DNA from: Watersipora subatra | Taxonomy: Eukaryota; Bryozoa; Gymnolaemata; Cheilostomatida; Watersiporidae | Assembly: GCF_963576615.1 (NCBI RefSeq) | Contig: NC_088715.1 | Coordinates: 2,744,001 to 2,808,000, forward strand | Reading direction: 5' to 3' | DNA length: 64,000 nucleotides | Shown here: one piece after another, positions 1-12,300 of the stretch | Layout: each line of letters begins with the position of its first letter | Numbering within the stretch: the stretch's first letter is position 1 | Made by a program: the position numbers and the translations under genes | The notes under the pieces: model-generated | What the model was told of the DNA's origin: nothing | The model's database searches: none | The model's input: the letters and a program-made list of their open reading frames with translations, nothing else

Positions 1-592
1 TCGAGTCAATTGTTAATTTTTGGGTAACGCTACATTTTGGAACTCTGGAAAATCGGAAATTTTTTAGGATCTCTGGAAAGTGGTGCATTAATTATGTTCA
101 TTAACTGCCTTGATGTTGACTAGGTGATTTTTGAGGTTTCCCTTTATTTATTTTAGCATTTGTTAAAAATTGTTTAAATAAAATTATCTGTCACGTTTGT
201 ACAAAGTTTAACGTTTAATGAGATTACAGAAAATAACTCAAAAAATTAATTATATAGTTTTATAGAAAAGACAACTTTTGATTTCTATGAACACTTGTAA
301 ATGAAAAATACTATCAAAAAGTAACGTACCAATAACAAATAAAAGATTTAAATAACAAATACAAGATAAAAGTTTGCCTTTAAAACAGAGCTTTATTCCA
401 AATTGGAAAAAATTATTTTTCCTCATTTTCCACACAAAAACAGATTTTTGTCTTTTTTTTAAAGTTCTTGAACCAATGTAACACTGTACATAGCAAATGT
501 GTATTTATTCAAGAGTGTTACCAAACCTTGACCTAATTAATGTCTGAAAATGTACTAAATCAGGTCACATTATTTTGTCAAAAATATTTTAG
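1..592 (+). other. Intron of an upstream propeller-gene copy (copy A)
   Basis: No coding sequence was recognised. The stretch aligns by eye with 21230-21706 and about 23640-24224, the introns that precede the same terminal exon in the other two copies. Shared phrases include the start near base 30 (acattttggaact) and the pre-exon motif aaaatatttt. It is therefore read as the last intron of a gene whose earlier exons lie left of the window. Confidence 0.6.
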
Positions 593-720
593 GAAGGAGA
601 CATATTTTCCTATCTAACCTGGACCTATCTGTAGACCAGAACATCACTGATTTAGCTGTGTGTGAAATCAACTTGGTTGTAGCCTGTGGACCAGAGATGA
701 TGTTGTTCAACATACTCTGA
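593..720 (+). CDS. Terminal exon of a propeller-type TRIM-related gene, copy A (partial)
   Basis: The acceptor atttt-ag precedes 593. Two bases finish a codon, then 41 codons run to TGA at 718-720. The C-terminus contains LVVACGPEMMLFNIL, identical to the end of the TRIM-like gene at 21707-21834 and nearly identical to the copy at 24225-24352. The preceding residues (DLAVC, then LVVACG) look like two strands of a beta-propeller blade. The start differs most from the other copies (RRHIF against MARNF or WGHNF). The upstream exons are outside the window, so it is unknown whether this is the end of a working gene or a fragment. Frame and splice phase are intact. Confidence 0.65.
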
Positions 721-795
721 CATTGGATCTCTCTGCTTGAGGCTTTTGTATATAGTAACTTTTTCTATCGTATAGACACTAATATCCACCGACCC

Positions 796-826
796 CTTAT
801 TGTCACATCTTTCATGTGACAATAAG
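796..826 (+). other. 3' hairpin, copy A
   Basis: A perfect 13-bp inverted repeat (CTTATTGTCACAT and its complement) encloses a 5-base loop, 75 bases after the stop codon. The same hairpin follows the same exon at 21909 and 24425. It is probably a 3'UTR structure; its function is unknown. Confidence 0.7.
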
Positions 827-1067
827 AGAGCTATTATGCTGGACAGTTACACTGTAATTCTATGAACTTAGTAAAATATTTTAGATTAATAATTCAGTCT
901 TGTTAAACACTTGATTTCACGTGGGAAGAAAGCATATCAAAGTTAGAGGATGAGAGAAGACAACTTGCAAGATTACAATCAAGAAACACTTCTGCAGTAA
1001 TTAGATCAAACCATAGACATACCTATGTTAGTTAACTCTCTTTTTGCACATAATAATCTTTGCAACC

Positions 1068-1073
1068 AATAAA
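1068..1073 (+). terminator. Probable poly(A) signal, copy A
   Basis: AATAAA lies in the conserved context caaccAATAAAtac, about 350 bases after the stop. The equivalent AATAAA occurs at 22205 and 24694 in the paralogous ends, which supports a real cleavage signal. Confidence 0.55.
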
Positions 1074-1179
1074 TACATAAGTGTTGCAACACTACATATT
1101 CTGTCGCACGGAGAGTGTTTTATTACTTGTTTTACCAACTGTTTTTGTTTATCAACTTGTTTTACCAAGACACCTAATT

Positions 1180-1350
1180 AAATTGTCCCATAATATTGTC
1201 ATATAGCAGGTGTTCTGCAATATAACAAATTTCATACCATATAACAGGTGTCCTGCTATACAACAGGTGTCTTGTTATATGACCGGTATCCTGTCATATA
1301 ACTGGGCTTCTATCATATATAAATCATTTTAACATATGACAGATATCCCG
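1180..1350. repeat. Degenerate 19-22 bp tandem repeat (atataacaggtgtcctg)
   Basis: About seven diverged units contain acaggtgtc or a close variant. The matching place in copy C (24992-25178) holds a much more regular 19-bp array, so this is the old or degraded form of that array. Confidence 0.6.
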
Positions 1351-1553
1351 ACTTATAGACATGAAGTCAAACAATAATAGCAAATGGTTCGACGAGCCAT
1401 GTCTTGCTGAATAATTTAAAATATACTTAAAATAATTTTGATAATGTAAAATTTCCTAAAGATGGATATATTTTTCATAAAGTATTTGATATATTTTACA
1501 TAGAATATACAATTAAAATACAACTTCAAGGTGGAGCTCAGACTATCCATTTG

Positions 1554-2608
1554 TTAGAGGATACCGAGTCGACGCTCCATAAGTGCATGTGGATCACCGG
1601 CTTGCTCTGGAAACTCCATTGGACCTGAATATGCAAAATAAACTTTCATGCAGGGAGTTTATTTATGAGACAATAACTGGTATAAAGACATAGCAGTTGC
1701 CAAAGAATAACAAAGTTGACTATATTTACTGTTGAAAACATCCTCTATGTCTATGGATTCATCCCTGCCTGTTAGTATGTCCTCCATCAGGTTGGAATTT
1801 CTTGTGGCCATGCTTGGCAGTAGATTTATCTGTTAATAGATGTGATTAGAGTTTTTAGAGGTTAGAAAACTCCGGAACAGTCTACTAGCAAGGGTTGAAC
1901 TTTTAAATGCATGTGATGGTTTGTATGTGAACTCTTCTAGCTGGCTCAGTACAAGAAGATGGAAATTCAGGCAGAGTATCGTTCACACATACTATAGACA
2001 TAAACTGTCTTTCACATGAAAGATGACAGGCTGTCTCTCATACAACTTGTCAATAGATGTTCAATAATAGTCTTGGCCTATACTACAACTTCTCCCTCTA
2101 TAGCAAAACTAGACAGGTAACCTTTCATCAGCCTGCTTCACAACTGACAAAAGTGTTTCTGGTAAAAACAATGCATTATTACATGAACCTTGTTACCTTT
2201 TTAAAACACTGTCATTTGCTTGCGTCCTCGGCCTAAAAAGCACCATGAATAAAACCGCAGTATAAAATAATATATCAATTAAAACTCGTGGTTGATTGAG
2301 CATGACCAAACCCTTTCACATTTAAAATTTTTCTTTTAGTTGCACTGGTTCATCATGAAAATCGTACCTGCTGATGTCAACAATTCCATCCTGATCATGG
2401 ACAACAGAGGTTATAGATATGGTAAAGACAGAAAGAATTTTAATCGGCATATTTTGAGGCATCAGTAGTTTCAAACCTTATTTCGTGTGCCGTACTGCAA
2501 TGTCTGCTACCTAGCATGAGAACCTATAGATGCAGCAAGCACCTGTTGGGTAATAAACCTTTTTATGCCAAGCTTCATAGGCATATGGAGACCTTGTATA
2601 GAGCGAGC
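1554..2608 (-). pseudogene. 5'-truncated duplicate of proteasome maturation protein POMP
   Basis: Three minus-strand exons match the POMP gene at 25489-33096. They are 2543-2608 (partial, containing IQGLHMPMKLG), 1730-1829 (containing NSNLMEDILTGRDESIDIED) and 1554-1624 (ending MERRLGIL and stop). Frames and splice sites are still open. Between the copies, the core of the middle exon differs mostly by silent changes. Similarity stops inside the first of these exons, at about 2608, so the N-terminal half is missing with no acceptor. That makes this a truncated segmental-duplication copy, probably a pseudogene. A chimeric transcript started from another promoter is not excluded. Family knowledge: POMP (Ump1) is the chaperone of 20S proteasome assembly. 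Confidence 0.8.
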
Positions 2609-3161
2609 TTTATACAAGCGAGCTCTAGGAGCTCTAAGAGCCCTAGGACTCCTTTCCTAGAAAGGAGTCTTTTCTAGAAAAGGACTTGATTCCTATGTTG
2701 TGGCTGTTCTCTTTTATTTTGAATGCTTTAGCCGTTTGTCCATATAAAGTAGGCGGGCGAAATTCCCGAATACTGCCTATCAAGCTATTTGACTAGATAT
2801 GCATGGTTAAACACAAATGAACTTATTACGAGAGCCGGCTGGCCAGCGATGCATTATAATTTGGCTGTGCAGAAGGCACACAGCTAAGTTTCACACTGCC
2901 GATGTCAGTCTGACTAGCATCACAGGTTAGTATAAAAACAGGATGTTGCCGGTATAAGGCCATATCCTAGTTGTAGTATTTCTCTAGATTTAAAAATATG
3001 ATTCTGAAATGTTGAATATATATCATAAACCTGACTATGTACGACAGGCTGGCTTCATCCCTCTGAGATTCACTTGTAGTTAATAATATTTACAGTACTC
3101 ATCTCATTGCGTATTACAGCCTGTGCTCCATTGCTTAGGTTTGAGCATAGGCACTCCAGAC
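2609..3161. other. Duplication breakpoint and presumed 5' flank or UTR of the TRIM-like gene
   Basis: Just right of the breakpoint lies a run of short palindromes (agctct, ctag motifs). It includes a hairpin at 2647-2669 with a 9-bp stem (GACTCCTTT) and a small loop. A possible splice acceptor (gtattacag) ends at about 3119, so a 5'UTR exon may begin there. No convincing TATA box or other coding exon was seen. Confidence 0.4.
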
Positions 3162-3304
3162 ATGGAAAAACAGGAGGATACCCGCTGTGGATTCTGTTTA
3201 GAAAAACTTATAACTAGTACAGACCCTAAAGAGCTATCATGTTCTCATGTTTACTGCTTGCCCTGTCTTGTAGCTGATTATAAAAAGACGTGTCCAACAT
3301 GCAA
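3162..3304 (+). CDS. TRIM-like gene exon 1: RING finger
   Basis: The ATG at 3162 opens 47 codons plus two bases before the donor GTGAGT at 3305. Zinc ligands are complete: C9, C12, C27, H29, C32, C35, C44 and C47, spaced CxxC, CxH, CxxC, CxxC as in a C3HC4 RING. That layout implies an E2-binding, ubiquitin-ligase-type finger. The open frame extends a little upstream without another ATG. Confidence 0.85.
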
Positions 3305-6300
3305 GTGAGTACAACTCTTAATATTTATTTTGTCTACCACATTTAAAAACGCTCACTTCAGCCTACCAAAACATTGTTTTTTGTTTGTAACAAAATGCTG
3401 CAGTTCAAACATGCTTTTTTGGCATTGTGTTTGATCAATAACTCAGTGGTTAAAGCCACATGGTAAATACTTTCTGTTCCCTGTTTACTTGAACCCACCT
3501 TGGTTGGGAATCACCGGTTACACATCTTGTGTAAAGGTTTTGTGCCGCCCTTACTTCCCTCCACTAGTACAAGACTCGGTGCATGAGTTTATACATATAT
3601 TTCTGCTTAGTTCATAAGAGTACAAGAATAATCAACACCAGGCAATGAACAGGCCCAAAACAGCTCTGCTCTCTGCACAAATGTTCAGGCTTATATAGCG
3701 GGTAGGCCCCGCCTCTGTCCTACTTGGCTGGGCCCGACTCGGCCCGGCTTGGCTTTGGCTTGGCTCGGCTCAGCTAGGCTTTGCTGCAGGTGGACGCCAT
3801 CCACCACACTTGTATATACACGGTACATGGTGTAAAGTACGTGTGCACCGGCTTCATTGTCCATGGTTTGTTTATCTTACTATTATAGTCAGCAGTGGAC
3901 AGGGGAGGCCGATTCCCTCCAATCATATTCCTTGACAGCTGAAACGAGCTGTACAAAAAAAGATATTATCATTTGTGACCCCTGCAAATCAAGTGAAAGT
4001 CCAGCCAGTGTCTACTGTGTCAACTGTAAAAAGACATTTTGTGAAGCGCATGAGCAGGTGAGTGTGACACTCATTGACATGTTATGTCTGACATGTAGAT
4101 AACTCATTTATAGCATTTTACTTTTTGACAGGATCATGACAAGCTATTTGACCTTGAGCATGACAAAGTAAGTGTGTCAACCTACGCATCTTCTCGTGCG
4201 AGTTACAGGAAACTTTTATGCAAGGAGCACCCTAACCAAGTTATTGCTGTAGCCTGTGGTCTGTGCTATCAGATGTTCTGTGGGAACTGTGACATGGGCT
4301 CCATATGCCAAGGAGAAGAAGGTGAGACCATTTCAAATCCCCCAGTTGAGTTGTTGATAACACAATAACAGATGAAGTTTGTCACCATTGACTAGTCTTT
4401 CCTGATTAACAATTGAACATTAGTAAAAGACGATCTACTAACAATTTTCATTTTGACTCAAAGTTGCCTCGCCTATGTCTGGCAAAGGACAAAGAACGGG
4501 TTTAGAGAATTGTAAAACACAAACCAACTGGGACCTTTATTTCTAGTTGTCACATTCTTTTTCTTAAACAGTAGTAAATTCTGCAATCAGTAAAAAAACT
4601 TGAGTCATTAGAAGTTAATTGATTATAATTATTTCCAATCATTACTTTTATTCAAAACAAGCGAAAGTTATTCTATCTATTGTTTTACCTTAGGGAACAC
4701 AATAAGTATTATTATTATTACATGTATTATTATTCATTTACAATAACGTCGGCTAAGTGATGGTCAGACACAGTAATATTGTAGATGCTTTACAAAGGCA
4801 CTTCATATTTTTCTCAATCATACAATAGTGTTTCATCAATGTTGTCAAACTAATATGCCAAGTTGTGTACACATGCAACAAAGATAGGGCAACTACAGAG
4901 TTGTTACCTTTACATTTTGACTCAAAACTATCTATACAATATACAGAGCTGAGGTCGTAAACCTCACATTCAATACAAGGCTTTCATAGACATCTGTTAA
5001 ATTGTTCAATCATTTATTACCACAATTACAATTTCTATGTTAATAGTTTTGCGCTTTTACAAACATGTAAAACATTTGATAACACTACCAGTGTTTGATA
5101 TCATTAGGTAAGATTAAGTAAAATAGTTATTTGCCTGCAGGCACTGTAATATTGACTTGCTTACAAATGTCATCATCATTTGTTCATTTCTACATAAAGC
5201 ACTAATTGGTTTGGTTGTTATAGTGTTAATATCAACAATTTACTGATGATGTAATACACATTTTGAATATAAAGAAAGCAAGAATGAAGTGAAGAAATTT
5301 AAAGAGTGAATATTTACCATTTGCCCTCTAAATCTAGAAGAATAGATATTTGTTGATCTGTTCATTAACATGCTGGCTTGACTCGTCAGGAGCAGACAAC
5401 TCATTTATGCCTTTTTTCTTTCAGTGCCATATTCTGTGAAGATGTGGGAGATGATGGTTCTCCACCACTTCCTTTTTCTCTTTCTTCAACAACGCTTGAT
5501 CCGATATCTCTACTCTCTCTTACTAGTAGCTGAGAAACCATCCATTGAGACATCTGCTCTATCACTACCAGAAAGAGATAGAGAGCACAGATATCGGAAC
5601 AAACATTGTTGAAAAAAACATGGAATAGATAATGGTGGAGAACCATGGTCGCCTATATCTTCACAGGTTATGGCACTTTCCTCTTTCTCCCTTTTTTCAC
5701 TCTCTTTCTTTCTCTCCCTCTCTCTCTCACTCTCTCTCTCTCTCTCACTCTCTCTCTCTCTCTCTCTTCCTCTCTCTCACCCACATACTCTCCCTCTCAC
5801 TCTCTCCCTCTCTCTCCCTCTCACTCACATTCACTCACTTTCTTTCTCTCTCCCTCGCTCTCCCTCGCTCTCCCTCGCTCTCCCTCGCTCTCTCCTTTTC
5901 TCCCTCTCTCTTTCCCTCTCTCTTTCCCTCTCACTTTCCCTCTCTCTTTCCCTCCCACTCTCTTTCTCCCTCTCTCTCCTTTCTCTCACCCTCTCTCTCC
6001 CTCTTTCTGTTTCTCTCCCTCCCTCTTTATTTTCCTCTCTCTCTCTCCTTTCTTTCACCCTCTCTCTCCCTCTCTCTGTTTTTCTCCCTCCCTCTTTATT
6101 TCCCTCTCTATTTTACTCTCTATTTCCCTCTCTCTCCTTTTCTCTCCCTTCACTCTCCCTTCACTCTCCCACTCTCTCTCCCACTCTCTCTCCTACTCTC
6201 TCTCCCTCTCTCTTCCTCTCTGGTAGTAAACGAGCAGAAGTATCTGTGCAAGCACTGTTAAACAGAACAAGGAATAAGAAGGGGTAAATAACCATCATCA

Positions 6301-9300
6301 TAGCGGTTTACGCTAGGTTTGTAGTTTGTGAGTGTCTAAAGGAAATTGAATCACTGATTTGGAGATGACTCATTTCTGTTGTATTAAATCACCACCAAAA
6401 CCGTAAAATCTACAATTGAAAAACATATTCTCAACAAGTTCTTCCACTGCAACACAAAAAATAACGATTTTATATAAGTTGCTCTTGGAATTAATAAACC
6501 AAAATGTCAAGCGTGGATGGAGGGTATTACCGGAAATAAAAATGTGTCGAGACATAAGGCACGTCACCGAAAAAAGTCAAATCCCACTACCAGACCACCA
6601 GCACAGTTGGTCGAACACGCAACACAACGAAACAACTTTTATGGCGACTTAGACCCAAACACAACGATGTCATAATGAACTAATGACAATAAAACCGCTG
6701 AGTGAGTAATAGACAGAAAAGGCTACTTGGGTTCTCCTACAATCATGTCATCCACCATTTTATATGGTATATTATTCACCTGATGATTTGTATTAAAGCA
6801 CTAATAAATCGAGTTAGCTAGCAGCAAAGGTAAACAAAAATAACATCTCTTGGTTTCAAGATAGTGGAATTGTTGAAAACAAAAAACAGATTAAAGAAAT
6901 AAGGTGAGAGTCAGCCACTTCTAATACAACTCACTTCATTGCTATGAAGGCAGGCTTAGTAAGCTATGGAACCGAAAACCGTTTCAGTTTTTAGCTTTGA
7001 CAGATGCAATTTTATTTTTTGTAAGCAATCTCTATATATTTTTAAAACATCTACTTTAATTTGGTAAATAAAAGCTTGAAAAGCTTACTGCATTTTTTTC
7101 TTATGTGGATCATTTCAATATTCCCTGTCAGAAAAGCTATGTAGGTCATCCAATTTTCAAGTGATTTTAAGGTTGCTTTGTAAATAAGTCTACAATTATA
7201 GTCAAACAGGTTTGATTTTGTATAATAGTTTGGTAGAATTGTAGCTGAACCAATTTCATTTTGTAACTTTTCCTCTGCTATAGGATTTGAAACTGCAACA
7301 TCCAAGCCGACCACAAAATTGTTTGATGTTATGAAAGATTTCAATATATCACCCAGCACTATCGCTGCATCAAAGTCATATTTGTTTGATTTCAAGCCTG
7401 CCTCACCAATCATATCTGCAAAACCCAAATTAAACAAAGATACACTTGGTAGTACGGCAGATTCCAATAGAACATCCAGCAGCAAAACTGCCCCAGCTCT
7501 CTCTGGTGCCGAGCCTGTGTCCACATTTGGAGCGACGACATCCAAATCAAACACAGGACTATTTGACAGTACACCAGATTCCAGTACATCATTCGGCAGA
7601 AAAACTCCACCAGCTCCCTTTGGTGCAAAGCCCATGTCAGAATTTGGAGCAGCAACATCAAAACCAAACACAGGATTATTTGGCAGTACGACAAATTCCA
7701 ATACATTGTTCGGCAGTAAAACTACACCAGCGCTTTTTGGTAGAAAACCCATGTCAGGGTTTGGAGCAGCAACAGCCAAGCCAAAGACAGGCCTATTTGG
7801 AAGTATGACAGATTCTAATACATCGCCTGGCAGCAAAGCTGCACCAGCTCTCTTTGGTGCAAAGCCTATGACAGGAATTGAAACGGCACCATCCAAACCA
7901 AACACAGGATTATTTGGCAGTACAACAGATTCCAATACATTATTCAGCAGTAAAACTGCACCAGCTCTCTTTGGTGCAAAGTTCATGTCAGGGTTTGGAG
8001 CAGCAACAACCAAGCCAACGACGGGACTATTTGGAAGTATGACAGATTCTAATACATCATCTGGCAGCAAAGCTGCACAAGCTCTCTTTGGTGCAAAGCC
8101 CATGTCAAGATTTGGAACAGCAACATCCAAACCAAACACAGGAATATTTGGCAATACTACAGATTCCAATGCATTATTCGGCAGTAAAACGGCACCATCT
8201 CCATTTGGCGCAGAGCCCATGTCAGGGTTTAGAGCAGCAACATTGAAACCAAACGCAGGACTTTTTAGCAGTACAACAGATTCCAACTCATCATTCGTCA
8301 CTACAACTGCAGCAGATCTCTTCGGTGCCAAATCTGGAACAGCGACACCCATATCAAATGTAAGGTTATTGTGGTCTAACAACTACCAGCAAGTCATCTT
8401 TCACCACATCTTCTAATTCAATGGCAAATCTATTTCATGGTTAGGCAGATTCTTTTAGTTTTGATGTTACTATATGAGTTCTTATCTGATGTTACTCACT
8501 ATGTCTATATTACTGTATGAGTTCTTATCTGATGTTACTCACTGTGTTTATATTACTATATGAGTTCTTATCTGATGTTACTCACTGTGTCTATATTACT
8601 ATATGAGTTCTTATCTGATGTTACTCACTATGTCTACATTACTATATGAGTTTTTACCTGATGTTACTCACTATGTCTATATTACTATATGAGTTCTTAT
8701 CTGATGTTACTTACTATGTCTATATTACTATATGAGTTCTTATCTGATGTTACTCACTATGTCTATATTACTATATGAGTTTTTACCTGATGTTACTCAC
8801 TGTGTCTATATCACTATATGAGTTCTTATCTGATGTTACTTACTATGTCTATATTACTATATGAGTTCTTATCTGATGTTACTCACTGTGTTTATATTAC
8901 TATATATGTTCTTATCTGATGTTACTCACTATGTCTATATTATTGTATGAGTTCTTATCTGATGTTACTCACTGTCTCTATATTACTACATGAGTTCATA
9001 ACTGATGTTACTCACTGTGTCTATATTACTATATGAGTTCTTATCTGATGTTACTATGTTTATTATAGTACTATATAAGTTCTTATCTGATGTTACTCAC
9101 TCTGTCTATATTAAGATATATAAGTTCTTATCTGATGTTATTCACTGTGTCTATATTACTGTACAAGTTCTTTTCTGGTGTTACTCACTGTGTCTATATT
9201 ACTATATGAGTTCTTATCTGATGTTACTCACTGTGTCTATCTATATAATTGCAGACGTCTCAGAGAGGAACAACATCAGTGAAGTTTGTCGCAACTAATG

Positions 9301-12300
9301 GAACAGATAATATGGTTAAAAATGGTGTATCCATGCAAATCAAAACCAGACATTATCATATAACCGAAATGCGTCAGTATAAAACATACAGCGTAGAGGT
9401 AACTCAAGTGAAATGTATTTCACAATGTATTTCATTTTAATAAACATGGCAGAACATTTGGTTTGTCAGTTTACTATTTAAATTCTTAACAGTTTGTAAG
9501 ACACTCAAATGAGATTAACAATGCCAGCTAATGAATTCCATAATCACTTAATATATAATGGCTGTTGACTTATGTAAATTCATGACACATATCTTATTTA
9601 CTTACAAGAGAAGATGGTGTCAGGAGAAATAAGTTATGTCCAGTTATAACATGACTAGTACAAGCCTTAAGTTATTTTGACCATTTATTCTTTCATGAGT
9701 AGAGATCAGTATTTCATTCAGACCCTTTCACTATCCTATCTGAACTTAAAGTCACAAGTGTTTTTTGGAATTTCTATTTCAACCCAGTTATTTGTTTTTA
9801 GTGCAACAAGTTTATTAAAGAAAGTGTTATAGCACTATCTCTGCACTTATCTGTTCACAGGAGCTCAGACTGGATGACTATCAACTGAATGGAAAGCGTC
9901 CACTTTGCTTTAGATCAGCTGGTGCAAGTTTTGGTTGCGCTTCTTTCCAAAAACTCACACTCGAAAACAAGCCGCCTGCGGACAAAGGTTCTGGTGCATT
10001 TACATTCGATAGCATTCTTAGTGGTTTTATTTTATATAACTCTCAGTAACTGTTTCTATGAATTTCTCAAATTGGTTTATCTTGTTTTTTGTTTAATTTT
10101 TTTTCTTTACAATCAAGCTCAGAGCTTCAGGGCAGGGCATTTTCAAGTTTTTGAGCAGTTTCTAATTGCTTTGTTAAAGTTTTTATTTTGCTTGTTACAG
10201 TAAAGATAAAACCCGTGGTTTTGAATAGACTCGCTGAGCAACTAAGAATGTAGCTAACCATCCAGTTGATGAATCAAATATGACTCATCAGAATAAAGTT
10301 TTTAATGAATCTTATTTTTGAAATCTGAAAATTTAATTCCGACTTGGGTAAAAATTAAGAGAATCACTTCTATCGATTAAATAAAATAGTAGGATGGTTT
10401 CTCAGAGCTGAAGCGAAGGTGGACAACTCCAGTTGTAATTAATTTCCTCTCCAAGGATGCGACATAAGTACAAACATAGCTAAGAACATATCAATTTAGA
10501 AAATTTTGTAATGATGGTTTCAAAACATGATTTATGTTTGTTAGTCACGCGCCTTCACAAATTCATGCCTGTCGCTGATGTGCTGAGCAAAGCGGATGAG
10601 CTGTTAAGGAGACGACTCCAAAACCTTTCTGAGCGGTCTACGGAGATCTGCAGAGCTGAAAAGCAGCTTTGGCAAACTGTTGATGATGCTGATATCTATA
10701 ACAAAAGAATGGAGTCATATGTAGACAGAATCATCAAGGAGAAGGTAACTCCCTGAGTGTTTCAGGCAACCAGCACTGAATAGTAACAGTGACTAGACTT
10801 GAAAGGTTTGTTTATCAGTGTAGTATTTGGAGTATCTTCTCAGTGTTTTGATGAACTAGGAGTGGCTGATGCTATTAACATTGATGACAATATTGGTATA
10901 TTGTACGGATTAAAAACTATTTCAAGGGAGTGAATATATTATATAGCCTTGTCATCAGCCACTCAACAAGCAAGGTTTGATACAACAATACAAGGTTTGA
11001 TATAACTATACAGGGTTTGATATAACTACACAGGGTTTGATATAACCATACAGGGCTTAATATAACTATACAGGGTTTGATATAACTATACAGGGTTTGA
11101 TATAACTATACAGGGTTTGATATAATTATACAGGGTTTGATATAGCTATACATGGTTTGATATAACAATACAGGGTTTGATATAACTATACAGGGTTTGA
11201 TATAACTATACAGTGTTTGATATAACTATACAGGGTTTGATATAACTATACAGGTTTTGATATAACCATACAGGGTTTGATATAACTGTACAGGATTTGA
11301 TATAACCATACAGGGTTTGATATAACTATACAGGGTTTCATATAATCATACAGGGTTTGATATAACCATACAGTGTTTGATGTAATCATACAGGGTTTAA
11401 TATAACCACATAGGGTTTGATATAACTATACAGGGTTTGATATAGCTATACAGGGTTTGATATAACTATACAGGGTTTGATATAACTATACAGGGTTAGA
11501 TATAACTTTACAGGGTTAGATATAACTATACAGGGTTTGATATAACTATACAGGGTTTGATATAACTATACAGAGTTTGATATAACTATACAGAGTTTGA
11601 AATAACTATACAGAGTTTGATATAACTATAAAGGGTTTGATATAACTATACAGGGTTTGATATAACTATACAGAGTTTGATATAACTATACAGTGTTTGA
11701 TATAACTATACAGGGTTTGATATAACTATACAGGGTTTGATATAACTATACAGGGTTTGATATAACTATACAGGGTTTGATATAACTATACAGGGTTTGA
11801 TATAACTATACAGAGTTTGATATAACTATACAGAGTTTGATATAACCATACAAGGTTTGATATAACAATACAAGGTTTGATATAACTATACAGGGTTTGA
11901 TATAACTATACAGGGTTTGATATAACTATACAGGGTTTGATATAACTATACAGGGTTTGATATAATTATACAGGGTTTGATATAACTATAAAGGGTTTGA
12001 TATTACTATACAGGGTTTGATATAACTATACAGAGTTTGATATAACCATACAGTGTTTGATATAACTATACAGGGTTTGATATAACTATACAGGGTTTGA
12101 TACAAGCGTGCAGAGTTTGATATAACTATACAGGGTTTGATATAACTATACAGGGTTTGATATAACTATACAGGGTTTGGTATAACCATACAGGCTTTTA
12201 TATAACCATACAAGGTTTAATATAACCATACAGTGTTTGATGTAATCATACAGGGTTTAATATAACCACATAGGGTTTTATATAACTATACAGGGTTTGA

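Noticed and set aside
5632..6287. Three overlapping frames of about 200 Ser/Leu/Pro residues
   Set aside because: All lie in the CT-rich simple repeat, and none has non-repeat coding sequence.
7051..8382. 443-residue minus-strand open frame opposite the FG exon
   Set aside because: It mirrors the 117-bp FG coding repeat: repeats with a length divisible by three stay open on the other strand. The plus strand has matching splice sites, FG periodicity and continuation into the GLEBS motif; the minus frame has no recognisable motif.
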